In this document: in pieces, positions 9,880 to 20,235 of the stretch
How the letters are laid out: the number at the start of each line of letters is the position of its first letter
How positions within the stretch are numbered: position 1 is the first letter of the stretch
Assembly: GCF_024166365.1 (NCBI RefSeq)
Contig: NC_064824.1
Location: forward strand, 45,484,608-45,548,607
Direction of reading: 5' to 3'
Source of the DNA: Elephas maximus indicus
Lineage: Eukaryota; Chordata; Mammalia; Proboscidea; Elephantidae
Length of the DNA: 64,000 nucleotides
Made by a program: the position numbers and the translations under genes
The notes under the pieces: generated by a model
Databases searched by the model: none
Told to the model about the DNA's origin: nothing
The model's input: the letters and a program-made list of their open reading frames with translations, nothing else

Positions 9880-12610
9880 TTTTAAATGTTTTCTGAAGCC
9901 AGGCAAGTGTGGAGTTGTGGGTAAACCAACAAACATTCAGGTAATTAGCGTTTTATCCCAACGGTTTCTGTTTCTTCCCCTGCCAAAGTCACGAGTAATA
10001 GCCAATGAAAAGGAGGTAGGCCTGTTTTCTAATTTAGAGACATAAAGTTGCTTTCCTTTCTGCCTCCTATCCAGTCACTCTTGAGTTCAGGGGATAATGA
10101 TAAGATCAATAGGGCATGGCTATTACTAAATCAGTTCACCAGTTTTAATTCAGGATTCCAACTGCATACTCCATTTGCAAATCTGTGCTTATGAACAATA
10201 GTCCTTTGGTGGCAAGAGAGACACAACAAAAGTGAGGGAAGTCACATTTGGAATAGCAACCCAGGTTTCCTAAAATGGAATCCTCTCAGCTAACACCGTG
10301 GGACCTTAGCTAGCTGTGCACTGTAAGCCTGCTTCAGTTGTCTGAAATGTGCCAGGAAGTCATTGGGACTAAGCTGCCTTCACAGAAAGAGAGAAACCAC
10401 CTTCCAAGTTACCTGTCAGAGACACTTGAGGAGAAAAAGATGGGTGAGTGGAGGAGGTCAGGGTAGGCAGCTGAGAAGAACAGACATTACAGAAGACCTA
10501 GACCAATGGCAGATACTCACCTTAGCCCTCAAAGTCCTAGGATCTCCCCCTCCAACTCCCTTTTGAAAATACTGTGAAAGGCCTACCCATTTCTATGAAT
10601 GTTACAGTGGCTACAGCTGAATGGCAGCTGTGCTGAATTTATAGCTGGTTTTCTCCAAATGTGAGATTTCTCAAGGGCAATGTAGCTGGGTTGGCCTTGC
10701 CCCAATGAAGTGTGTTTCCCTGTTGCAAGTGCAGACATATTTTAAACCTGACTATCATACACTTTACTAAAACAGGTAGAATCATATTCATAACCTCAAT
10801 GGAATTACTGCCTCTCAGAAATCCAAAGTACTGAAATTACATCTAGGTAGCTTGCTTACTGTTTGGACACGGACAATCGTCCCTGTCAGATTCATTAGCT
10901 CTGTCACAAGAGCTTTGCTTATTTTTAGCATCCCCGTCCAAAAGCCTGAGTGAGCTCTATCAATCTGTTTCATGTGTGGACTAGTGGGTGTGTTTTCCGG
11001 TCAGGGGTGGGGCAGACTGTTGGTGTGATTTAAAATTGAGTGTTGTGGACCCTCAGGAGCTGTGTGTTTTCAAACCTGTTTCCCTCAATTACATCTGTCT
11101 CATTTTGCCTTGGTAAATAAAACACGGAGCTTTTGGACTGATTATTTTTGAGTCTATCTGCATCCTTTGTGGAACTGGGAAGTAAATCGTCGGCTTATAC
11201 ACAAGGTGGCACCCTGTGATCCCAACCAGGTCTGAGGAGTGATGCTTTTAAGAGACTGAGCCACAGCTACACATTTTTATTTACCATCTGGTATTTTTTT
11301 TTTATTCCCACTCTGGTGAATATAGAAGTGGACGTAGATGTCTGGCATGTCACTTGAATACAGTCTTGCTCCCTAAGTCCCAAAGATTCAGGCCCGCCTC
11401 AGTAAAGGGCACTGGAAGCAGCAAAGTGACTCTGGTTAATTGTAATGAAAGCAAACCAACCCCACATTCAGGTTACATATGGAAAGCAGCAAAGCTTTAC
11501 GGGTACTGGGCTCATTCCTGGGAACATAAGGGGGAGGAGTAGGGAAAGCAGCTCACATACCAACCCAATTAACTTTCAACTGAGTTTGCCGAAATAGGGA
11601 GCCAGTTAAAAGGAACGTGACATTTACAAAACTCTGAAATAGTTGAAAAGCAACTGTGTTTACTAGTTTTAAGGCTCCTTTCAAAAAGTAATTTGTCCAT
11701 TATTTGGAAGCTGCCTGCCCTGATTGTAGTACAGGAAATGGAAACTGGAAATGTAAGTTCAATTCTTATGGTTACTTGATATTAATTCTAATTTAGACTA
11801 CATTTAGATACTGGCTTTATTTTCGATATCGCTTTAAAACTGGTTCTAATTCTCGGTGTTTATATATATTACACTTGCTGGGCTAAGTGCATTTCATTTG
11901 GAATTGGTCCAGAGGATATCTGAAGTGGACCAATTTTAGAATGACTATACTCACTGCCTTACAATGAAATTAAAATAGGCTATTAGGCTGCACAGCCATT
12001 CAAAACATGTTTTGATAAAGACATTTCATAAGAGGATCTACTTCAAAAGTTGAAAAGATATTTTGTGTTTGGCACTAACAATTAAATGGGTGTTCAAGAA
12101 CTAGATTACAAATAAACGTTACTTTATGAGAAATAATATTTATATCCAAATAAAAGCTACTTTCCAAATGTGAAACATAGGCACATTCTACTTTGAGCAC
12201 TGAATTGGAAGGCAAGAAAACACAGGCTGTGTCTCACTTGAAAAGTGTATTGTGTTATTTGCCTCAAACTGTTTTATTCCCAGCTCTATAATCACTGCCT
12301 ACAGGGCAAGGAGAAAATGGAGATTTGGGGAAGAAATCGATTCTAAAGTAAAAGAACAAAACAACGACAAAAACAAGAACTACTACAGCAAAAACCCATT
12401 CTTGTAATTAAATTTTAGGTTTCAAAAAGTTTGTTTGAATTGTTTTAACTGGTTCTAAAATTCCTAAACCCAAAGGCAGGAAGCTGGAGAGCAGTGTAGG
12501 CCACAACAAGAGCAACTATTGGCAATGATGGCTAGTTCAGGTGACAGGCCAGGAAGGTATCCGAACCCTAAAATGGAGTGGAATAGGGTCAGTATAAATG
12601 AATTTCCTGG
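9880..12610. other. Repeat-poor intergenic stretch, no gene seen
   Basis: About 2.7 kb without any repeat I can recognise, the longest such stretch upstream of EPC2. No convincing exon: frames at 10363, 11354 and elsewhere are short and unsupported. The lack of transposon insertions could reflect constraint, but this cannot be judged from one sequence. Confidence 0.5.
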
Positions 12611-12614
12611 TGGA

Positions 12615-12725
12615 ACATCTGTCAACAAATATATATACTAGGTGCCTGCTATGTATTGTGAGGCACAGAACTGGAAATATAGTGCTTAACAGAGCAGCCA
12701 TTGCTCCTGCCCTCCTTGGAGGTAT
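12615..12725 (-). repeat. L2 LINE 3' end fossil
   Basis: CTAGGTGCCTGCTATGTATT followed by AGTGCTTAACAGAGCAGCC and TGCCCTCCTTGGAGGT is the reverse of the L2 3' end. Confidence 0.6.
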
Positions 12726-12844
12726 TACATCTTTAGGCTCTGGAACCTGATAGAAGAGTTTCAGTAGTTCACCTTGGATCAGCAACTTTGGAATGTTGAA
12801 TGGTCAATAAGAAGAGAGGAACTTGGGTAGCAGCGTAGCATTGC

Positions 12845-12995
12845 TGACAAAGTATGTGTTTTGGAGTCAGGCTAGACCTGGATTTGAACCTAGTTATTAA
12901 CTACCACTTATTTGTGTAGACAAATTATCTATCTGAGCCTTAGTTTCCTTAGTGGTAAAATGATAACATTTCTTTGCAGGGTTATAATGAGAATT
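12845..12995 (+). repeat. MIR SINE fossil
   Basis: GTTTTGGAGTCAGGCTAGAC, CTGGATTTGAACC, TGAGCCTTAGTTTCCTTAGT and GGTTATAATGAGAATTAA are MIR landmarks in order. Confidence 0.85.
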
Positions 12996-13048
12996 AAGTG
13001 GAATTTAATTAATTGAGATAATATATATGACGTACCGTTATAATATAT

Positions 13049-13648
13049 ATAAAGTCCCTGGGTGACCAAAGCGGTGCTCAGCTACTAACTGAGAGGTTGG
13101 CAGTTCAAATCCACCTAGAGGTGCTTCAAAAGAAAGGCCTGGTGATTTACTTTTGAAAGATCACAGTCATTGAAAACCCCATAATGCACAGTTCTACTCT
13201 AAAACACATGGACACATTCATGTAAAAACACCAGACTTACTGGTCTGACAAAGACTGGAGGAACCCCCAAAACTACGGCCCCCAGACACTCTGCTAACTC
13301 AGAACTGAAACCATTCACGAAGCCCACTTTTCAGACAAAGATTAGACAGGCAACACACACGAGGAACGTGCTTCTTAGTTCAATCAAATGTATGAGACCA
13401 AATGCAGGACGAGAAGGCAGGGAGGGACAGGAACTGGATGAATGGACACCGAGAACCTGTGGTAGAAAGGGGGAGTGTGCTGTCAAATTGTGGGAATTGC
13501 AATAATATTACAAAACAGTATGTGCACACATTTTTGAATGAGAAGTTAACTTGAGCTGTAAATTTTTACCTAAAGCACAATATAAATAAATAAATAAAAA
13601 CATACAGTGTCTCCATAAGTTGGCACCAACTTGATGGCAACTGGTTTT
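13049..13648 (+). repeat. tRNA-type SINE (CCTGGGTG subtype) split by an L1 3' end
   Basis: The first part (13049 to about 13210) runs GTCCCTGGGTGACC to CACAGTTCTACTCT. The last part (about 13604-13648) holds CCATAAGTTGGCACCAACTTGATGGCAACTGG, which completes the same SINE. The L1 fragment lies between. Confidence 0.85.
13211..13603 (+). mobile_element. Short L1-type 3' end inside a SINE
   Basis: Contains the L1 3' UTR block ACCAGACTTACTGGTCTGAC, then GAGAACCTGTGG, TGCTGTCAAATTGTG, and ends TAAAGCACAATATAAATAAA with a simple A-rich tail. It is older and more diverged than the L1 at 8774-9873. Flanking AAAACA motifs could be target duplications. Confidence 0.75.
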
Positions 13649-13669
13649 TTTTTTTTTTGGTTTACCATT

Positions 13670-14159
13670 ATAAAGTCTGGTATATCACAGGTACTCAAAA
13701 CTTCCTTTCCTGAGAGTAACAATGAATATAGGGAATAGAAAAAAGCTATCCTTTTTGAACCTGAGAAGTGCTAGGAATACAGATGACTCACTTATTTCCT
13801 TTACTAAATTGCTTTCTTTTTTTCTCTTTCTGCCTCCCAACAACTTCTTATTCTTCCTTGCAGAGGACTGAAACTCCTTCAGAGGGTAGCACTCAGAGCG
13901 GGACATGCCCATGAGCTTGAGGAAGGTATTGCTTACAAGAAGAAATGAGTCACAGCATCTCCATTGTTTCCAACAACAAAGTGATGGAAAACACTCAAGC
14001 TCCACTAAACAACGCTTGGAGTCTTGCTGGGCCAAACTGGTTAAATTGTTTAGAAGCTACTATGAAATCCTTATCCACCATTCTGCCTTCAAAAGAAGGG
14101 GAAAAAGAGGGAGAAAGAGGGAGAAAAAGAGGGAAAGAAGTGGGGGTAGGAAGAAGGAG
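13670..14159. other. No gene seen; polypurine tract near the end
   Basis: Unique-looking sequence. From about 14092 to 14160 the + strand is a GGGAGAAAGA-type purine tract that creates long low-complexity frames on the + strand. Confidence 0.55.
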
Positions 14160-14171
14160 ATAATGGATGGA

Positions 14172-14340
14172 AAACTAAAAAAACGAACCCCTTGCGGTCC
14201 AGTCAATTCCGACTCATAGCAACGCTATACGACAGGGTAGAACTGCCCCATATGGCTTCCAAGGAGCGCCTGATGAATTTAAACTGCCAACCTTTCGGTT
14301 AGCAGCCATAGCTCTTAACCGCTATACCACCAGGGTTTCC
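14172..14340 (-). repeat. tRNA-type SINE with perfect 12-bp target duplication
   Basis: Reverse copy between direct repeats ATAATGGATGGA at 14160-14171 and 14341-14352. The perfect duplication and close match to the common SINE form suggest a comparatively young insertion. Confidence 0.93.
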
Positions 14341-14352
14341 ATAATGGATGGA

Positions 14353-15099
14353 GAGATACCATTTCGATGTCACGTACAAATGACTATGAATCAATTTTTT
14401 CCCTGCTAGACTTCAGCAAACCCTTCTCTCAGCTAGGGAGTTTACCAATTATTAAGAATTGATAAAATCTGTGCACTCATCCTAGGGATATTGTGAGAAA
14501 CCTGTAACGCTTTAACTAAGAAACTCTTGGCTATGCGAAGTTGATGTCAGCAATATCAATTACTTGATTTCCCCTCCTTTTTTTTTTTTTTTTAGGGCTT
14601 TCTCTGACCAGCTCAGGTTAAAGTAATGTCTCCTTTCTCTGAACTTTCATGGCATTTATTACCTGTACAACTCATTTGATAATGAATCATGTGCCTTGTG
14701 TCATCTCCTGTAAAGTTTTCTTCAAGTACTTTTATCTTTTGCTGTCATTTATTTTTTCCAGCTGTTCATCTATTTACATCTCTCACTGTTATCACCTTTC
14801 CGACTTCTTCTGTCATTCCATTAATGTGAAAGCTGCAGGAGGGCAGAGACTTTATCTCTAACTTCTTTGCATCTTCCACAGCACCCAATATCTTGCACAT
14901 CTATCTGCCTCTTTGGAAATGTGTGCGGTCTTGGTCAAATTTTGTAATTTTAATTTCTAAAAACTTATTTTTTTTTTGAAATCTGAGAAATACCTGCCAT
15001 CTTCCAAATAACTCTACAGAAGTTTGAGGGACAGGTTCCAGTACACTTGTTGCATCCAGCAGCCTCAAACCATTAACCCCTTCTGCTCCCATTAGCGTC
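14353..15099. other. Promoter-distal flank; L2-like fossil, no gene seen
   Basis: 14650-14900 carries weak L2 3'-end features (CATTCCATTAATGTGAAAGCTGCAGGAGGGCAGAGAC-like text in + orientation). The rest is unique. CpG content is low until about 15100. Confidence 0.5.
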
Positions 15100-15339
15100 C
15101 TCCCAGCGAAGGCGAAGATGAGCGACGGTGCCTTATCTGGGAGCGCTCTACCGGTCAGGTACTGACGAAAGGACGCGGGGAAGTGGGCTGGGGCGAGCGC
15201 GCGCTTCGGGGTGGGTGAGACCCCGCAGGTCGGCTCGCCTGTGGCAGGGCAGACGGAATGGACCGTTTGCACCTTCCCGGGATGTGCGATTTGGAAGATG
15301 CGTTAGCCTGCCCTAGGCGCGCCTTGGAGACGGGCGCTT

Positions 15340-15347
15340 TATAAATA
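15340..15347 (+). promoter_or_regulatory. TATA-like octamer in the CpG island
   Basis: TATAAATA, about 690 bp upstream of the EPC2 start codon and flanked by GC-rich sequence (GGGCGCTT on its left). It could serve an alternative upstream start. No transcript evidence is available here. Confidence 0.35.
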
Positions 15348-15759
15348 CATGCTCGGGTAATCGGCATCTTCCTTTCCCGCTCACAGACTTCAGCCCGTAC
15401 GCGCTGTTAGGCGCCGCGGCGTTTTGACCGGCGCCTTCCTCCCGGGCACCCAAGGAGCGGGATGCTGCGGCCGCGGAGGCAGAGGCGCAGGTTCTGGGGC
15501 ACGGGTTAACTTGCGCACCTGGCACCTGCCACGCCGCAACAGCAGCGGCCGGCCAGCGGAGGGGCGCCGTCGCCCACTCTCCTCCCGGCGGCCGGAGGCT
15601 GAGCACGCTCCCGCGGGCCGGCAGCGCCGCGGAGAGAATGGGTGGGTAGGCAAGGGAGGGGAAGGGAGAGGAAGGAGGGAGGGAGAGGGCGAGGCGCGTC
15701 CCCGCGGCGGGGGCGCGCTCTCGCGCGGGCTGCCGGGATCGCTCGCCGCCGCTGTGGTA

Positions 15760-15819
15760 ATGTCCGCCATGTTGGCCATGGCGCAGGGAGCGGATCGGGC
15801 GGGCGAGCGGCGGATCTAG
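15760..15819 (+). other. Upstream ORF of 19 codons overlapping a YY1 motif
   Basis: ATG at 15760 to TAG at 15817-15819, reading MSAMLAMAQGADRAGERRI. It contains three ATGs in one frame. It matters only if the transcript starts upstream of 15760. Confidence 0.4.
15762..15774 (+). promoter_or_regulatory. YY1-type motif (CCGCCATGTTG)
   Basis: TCCGCCATGTTGG matches the core CCGCCATNTTG of YY1 sites, which are commonly placed at or just downstream of the start of CpG-island promoters. Second member of the pair: 16361. Confidence 0.6.
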
Positions 15820-15874
15820 TGTGTGGAAGCGGCCGCGGGCGGCGGGGGGCTGTTTTCGGGTGGGGTGGGCGCCC

Positions 15875-15934
15875 ATGCTGTGGCCGGGGCCAGTGAGGAG
15901 GAGGAGGAGGAGCGGGCCGGCCGCGCTGCACTGA
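15875..15934 (+). other. Upstream ORF of 19 codons in the EPC2 leader
   Basis: ATG at 15875 (context GCGCCCATGC, C at -3) to TGA at 15932-15934, encoding MLWPGPVRRRRRSGPAALH. It ends 92 bp before the main start and lies in another frame. Weak start context suggests leaky scanning. Confidence 0.45.
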
Positions 15935-16026
15935 GGAAGGAGGTGGAGGAGGCGGCGGGAGTCCTCCCCCCCTCCCCGCCCGCCCCGACGCCGCCGCCCG
16001 GGCTGTTCCTGTAAGGCGGGGAGACA

Positions 16027-16179
16027 ATGAGTAAACTCTCCTTCCGAGCGCGGGCGCTGGACGCCGCCAAACCGCTGCCTATCTACCGCGGCAAGGACAT
16101 GCCTGATCTCAACGACTGCGTCTCCATCAACCGGGCCGTGCCCCAGATGCCCACCGGGATGGAGAAGGAGGAGGAATCG
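16027..16179 (+). CDS. EPC2: EPC2, coding exon 1 (residues 1-51)
   Basis: Encodes the N terminus of enhancer of polycomb homolog 2, a scaffold subunit of the nuclear NuA4/TIP60 histone acetyltransferase complex. The 51 codons start MSKLSFRARALDAAKPLPIY and end MPTGMEKEEES; this is the first part of the conserved EPL1/E(Pc) N-terminal domain that docks the KAT5 catalytic module. The stretch IYRGKDMPDLNDCV separates EPC2 from its paralogue EPC1, which differs there (from family knowledge). The start is secure: an in-frame TAA lies 15 bases upstream (16012-16014), the context is ACAATGA with A at -3, and the protein begins as the family does. The exon ends at a codon boundary (TCG) before GTAGGG at 16180. 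No damaging change is seen. The rest of the gene lies to the right, with exon 2 at 63402. Confidence 0.97.
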
Positions 16180-16262
16180 GTAGGGACTCGAGTGTTTATT
16201 ACCCCCCCTTCCCTCCTCCCCCCTCCCCTTTGTCAGTCGGGCCTCGCCATTCACAGAGCGCT

Positions 16263-16439
16263 TTACGCTCGCTGGAGGGCGCCGCTGCCGCTCCAATGGA
16301 TGGGACCTTACGCCGGCGGAGTAGCGTAAACCCTCTCGGCCGGCGCAGCGCCCGCCCGCGGCCGCCATGTTGTTGCGTCCCAGTGTTGTGATTAGCTCGC
16401 AGCGCTGCTTACGCTGCCGTAAGGGGGCCTTGCCGTAAG
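16263..16439. promoter_or_regulatory. Cluster of TTACGC/GCGTAA and CCGTAAG hexamers
   Basis: TTACGC at 16263, 16308 and 16409, GCGTAA at 16324, CCGTAAG at 16417 and 16433. CTTACG and CGTAAG at 16408-16423 form a 6-bp inverted pair. Located just after the first splice donor. The factor is unknown. Confidence 0.4.
16361..16372 (+). promoter_or_regulatory. YY1-type motif (GCCGCCATGTTG)
   Basis: A strong match to the YY1 consensus, in the same orientation as the 15762 site, in the 5' end of intron 1. Confidence 0.65.
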
Positions 16440-17218
16440 CGGCGGCCGGGAATGGCGCAGGGGATGCTTTAGCCGCACTTGGCGTACGGTCTCTGTTTAC
16501 CTTTTTTTTCCACCCCGGTGCCGGGTTGATTAATGAGCGCGGGATCTTTCGGCTAGGAAAGACTTTTTTTTCTACCGACTTTTAAATTTGCTTTTGCATT
16601 GGGTTCTCTTTGAAATGACTTATGAAAAGTAAAGTGCTTTAAAAAACAAACATCGTTTTTCTCCTAGCAAGGTAATGTTCGCTCGTCGCTCCCTCGTCCG
16701 GGATGTTGCAGCGGGGTGAGTGGTGCAGCACTGCGGCGGGGGAGGGCGGGGGCCGCGACTACCACGGTGTAGGTAGCGTTAGGGAGACGCGAAGGGCTCG
16801 CACCCCGGCCCCGCGCGGGACGGCTCTGCCGGCCTCGCTAGGACGGCGCCCGCTCGGCGCGTAGCGTTAGGAATGAACGACGGATGTTTGGGAAGAGCAG
16901 TCGGCGTGCGCGGTGCCCACGCTCTGTCCCTGAGAATTGTCAGTAGTGGATGGTGGTCATTTAGAAGTTGAAGACCTCGTGCATATGAATTGGCCGTTGT
17001 TTATTTGATGTTACAATGCCTTTTAGCAGAAATGATGCTTCCCCCCCTCCCATGGTAGTGGCTTGAATTTTACATACAGTTAAATTTCGTCTGACTTGAC
17101 AGTGTTTGTGACTCTCTAGTGGTGTTCCTTGCATGCGAAGTTAATAGTAACTGCACCCTCAAGAATTTCTTCAATGAACCTACGGTCCCGCCTTATTGTC
17201 AACCCCGGGCGTGTGTGG

Positions 17219-17327
17219 ATTGGTTCTCTTGCTTCTGTGACTGTCAAAAAACGGCACGAGGTTTCTGTGATTGGTTTTCTCTTTTGTCTATTAATATTGA
17301 AGGAAATGCTTTTATGCTTTTCATTGG
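17219..17327 (+). promoter_or_regulatory. Three ATTGG (inverted CCAAT) boxes at 51-53-bp spacing
   Basis: ATTGG at 17219, 17270 and 17323, the first two inside GATTGGTT and the third in CATTGGCT. All have the same orientation. Such boxes are NF-Y-type sites; the near-equal spacing of about five helical turns is what makes the group notable. Confidence 0.45.
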
Positions 17328-19097
17328 CTACTCAGGTTCTGATCTCATTATATTACCCCGTTATTACTATTTTCAACTGTGATTTAATCACATTTTTCTT
17401 TGGTGTTTGATTTTTTGAAAGACAACCTTTTCAGTGGGAAATGAATATAGCCGTAATAGCGGGATGAGCGCTCAACGTTTTTAAAATAAATAAAATGAAA
17501 ATCCAGCATATATGCCTGAAGTTTAATGTTGAATGACATTTTGATTTTTTTTAAAGAAAATTTGTTCCCAGCTTCGCTCAGTTTTCCGTTGAAAGGATAA
17601 TTAAAATAGAATAATTATAGTGTGTGTACATAATGGGTTGAATTTTCTTTAATAACGCTTAAAAACACAGCTTTGGGTTTCCACAAAGTTAAATTTCTGT
17701 TAGTGTTATTTTATGGGTTTTGATCCAAAAAAAAGGTAGCTTAGGAATCTAAGTATCAATTAGGTGTGTAATTACTTGGATTTTATTATTTTGGTTTGGT
17801 AAGAGTCAAGAAACCTGTCCAGAATGAAGAGTTAAACTCTGGAAGGTATGTATGATGTGTACAATGATCAGCAAAATTTGGTCCTTAGTTGTCTTGGTAT
17901 TTTATCTGAATTTAGGAAGAAAATTTGCAGTTTTTTTCATGTTGTGTTGAAAATAAGTGCTTAACTCCTGTCACAGCACGGTACTATTAACCTTTTCAGT
18001 AAAACTTGTGATTTTCAATCTAGAACATGAGTGCCAAAGTTGGATTCTTTTCAGTCTCCTGCCTCAACTCCCCAGTTTTAAGAAAGAAGAAATCCAAATT
18101 CCGATAGAACCATAGTTGAAACCCAGGGCTTCTAACCTTTTTCTCTGTCTTTTCTGCCTCTTTAAAGTGACAAGTGGAGGTCCTTAAAATCAAAACAAAC
18201 CCTGACAGTTGAGATTTATAGTTGAAAGTCTTGCTTCCCAGAGTGTCCAATTGGGATATTTTTTCCCATCTCTTCTTTTTTTCTTAAATTAACATGTAAG
18301 AAGACTTGCGCTTTTTTGAGTGGCATTCCGTTTAGTTCTTCTGGTCTTGTTTACAGGACTTTAAGCAGCACTATTTGTTTAAAAACAAAAAACAAAACAA
18401 AAAAAGTTCTGCCTTGATATAAATTTCACAGATGTTTTGTTTTGTGTTTCACTTGAGTTGTGTTTCAACCCAACTTCCAGAATCTACATGTTGTAATTAG
18501 TTACCTTCATAAGCATTTTTTAAAATCATGTAGAATTGGGGGGTGGGGGAGGGCTTATGAATGTACTAATTTTTGCTTGGCATTTTAAAAAATGTCCACA
18601 AAGTGACCCCTTCTCTCTTTGGCTTGGCAAAATCCTTTGATTAATATTAGCGTTCATGGATGTTCATCCTCCTTTACATCCCACCCCCAACAATAAAATT
18701 AAGGACTCTCTCCTTTGTGCGTAGCTTCTGGACTATCGTTAGACTTTATAAAGTCCTTGACTCGGTTTGGAATTACATTCAGACAGTGCCTGATTGAGGT
18801 AATCTAGGTGTTCCTTGACATTGGTGGCACTCTTATCATTGCTGAGAATATTGTTCCTTTGATCCTTTTCTTTTGGCAAGCAGGCATCTTTTACTTCTTT
18901 TCTTCCCTGTCCTTATTTTCATCATCTTTTGTCTGACATTTGCCAGTTGGGATCTTCCTATAGCTTGGTCTTTGTAGTCTAGGTCATGGCACTTGGCCTC
19001 AGTCAGATACTATAAACTTTTATTTATTTGGAATCTAAACAACCAGATTTTGATCAGCCATTTTGCCACCTCCCTGTAAGTGTTGATGTTTTAAATT

Positions 19098-19132
19098 AAA
19101 AAAAAAAAAAAAAAAAAATTTTTTTTTTTTTT
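19098..19132. repeat. A21-T14 tract
   Basis: Twenty-one A followed directly by fourteen T. This is a self-complementary homopolymer junction and prone to length error in sequencing. Confidence 0.9.
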
Positions 19133-19136
19133 GAAA

Positions 19137-19805
19137 AAGCTACCATTTATTGAATACTTTCTATGTCCTTGTTACTGTTTTAAGGGCTTCATGTGTATTA
19201 TCTCATTCAGTCCTTTGAGGTATAAGTTACATACAATAAAATGTATTCATTTTAAGCATATGTTTTGATGAGTTTGGACAGATGTATGCACCCATGGGAA
19301 CCTCACGACCGTCAAGATACAGAACTTTTCCAACACCCCAGCAAGTTCCTTTGTGTTCCTTTGTAGTCAGTCCCCCTCCACCCTAGTTCAAGCAACCTCT
19401 GATTTTCTTTCTTTATAGATTAGTTTTACCTTTTCAAAAATTTCATATACATGGAATTATACTATTTTGTGTCTGGCATCTTTTGCTCATGATGATGCAT
19501 TTGAGAGTCATCTGTGTTGTGTGTGTGTCGATCCATTCGTTTTACTGCTAAGTAGTATTTCATTGAACTGATGCACTATATTCATCCATTTATTTTTTGT
19601 TGGATATTTGGATTGTTTCCAGTTTTTATTATTTAATCCTTGTCACAGCCGTATGAGGTATTTTGATTCCTATTTTATAGATGAAGAAACTGAAGGGCCT
19701 CACAGCTAGCAAGTGGCAGAGCTGGCATTCAAGTCCTTGCTTTTAATGTCACAAAATCCCATTCTCCTAACCACTATGCTTCCGTATTGACCTTGTACAG
19801 AACCC
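19137..19805 (-). repeat. MIR SINE split by an L1M fragment
   Basis: Left part (to about 19214) ends TCTCATTCAGTCCTTTGAGG; right part (from about 19633) restarts TTAATCCTTGTCACAGCCGT and runs through GATGAAGAAACTGAAGGGCC. Together they form one reverse MIR. Confidence 0.75.
19215..19632 (-). mobile_element. L1M (ancient L1) 3' fragment
   Basis: Reverse of the ancient L1 3' region: CATATGTTTTGATGAGTTTGG, ACAGAACTTTTCCAACACCC, ATGGAATTATACTATTTTGTG and TTTCATTGAACTGATGCAC. Inserted in the MIR at a site sharing AGTCCTT/AATCCTT on the two sides. Confidence 0.8.
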
Positions 19806-20104
19806 TGAATTATCTTCTGAACTACTACATAAATATTAAATTTATTACAGTTTTAGTATGTAATATTTTTGCTTTTTCTAATTTTGGCAACTTAAAAAGA
19901 TGATCTTGATTTGGTCAGAATATTAAATTGTTAGGAAGTGTAGTTTTTTTCATCATTGAACTGTTTCTGACATTTGCTTTTGGCTTTTCAAATTTTGTCT
20001 TTTTTTTTTTCTTTGTAGTTGCTTCTCACTGTATTGGCACCATTATGTTATGTTAAGCATATGAGAAATTTGTAGGAAACGATCCTAATTTGTTATTTAG
20101 ATTT

Positions 20105-20235
20105 TCTCGTGCTAGAATGTAATCTCTATAAGCTCAAGAATCTTCTTGTTTTGTTCATTGTCTTCCGATTGCCCAGAACTGTGCGTAGCACATAGTATAT
20201 GCTTGATAAATGTTTGTTGAGTGTTTAATGAACTT
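20105..20235 (+). repeat. L2 LINE 3' end fossil
   Basis: CTAGAATGTAATCTCTATAAG, then GCCCAGAACTGTGCGTAGCA and TGCTTGATAAATGTTTGTTGA, the usual L2 3' terminus. Confidence 0.8.

Larger units (their letters stand above)
15100..16910. promoter_or_regulatory. EPC2: CpG island and promoter of EPC2
   Basis: A sharp rise in G+C and CpG frequency starts near 15100, continues through the leader and first coding exon, and fades near 16910, in contrast to CpG-poor flanks. Within it are GC boxes, two YY1-type motifs, a TATA-like octamer and a cluster of TTACGC/GCGTAA hexamers. This is the usual CpG-island promoter of a broadly expressed chromatin gene. The transcription start cannot be fixed from sequence; I infer that it lies between the 15.7-kb YY1 motif and about 16.0 kb. 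Long frames on both strands (for example 15313-16368 minus) are artefacts of stop-codon depletion in GC-rich DNA. Confidence 0.88.
16911..19136. other. 5' part of intron 1, largely repeat-free
   Basis: About 2.2 kb with no recognised transposon apart from simple tracts. Insertion-poor DNA next to a CpG-island promoter often holds regulatory sequence, and three ATTGG boxes lie at 17219-17327. Confidence 0.6.

Noticed and set aside
13945..14219. Lys/Arg/Glu-rich frames as a charged protein
   Set aside because: They are translations of a GGGAGAAAGA purine tract and part of a SINE.
15313..16368. 351-residue minus-strand frame across the EPC2 promoter
   Set aside because: Made of low-complexity Pro, Arg, Ala and Gly runs, antisense to a CpG island and to EPC2 exon 1. 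Stop codons are rare in such GC-rich DNA by chance.
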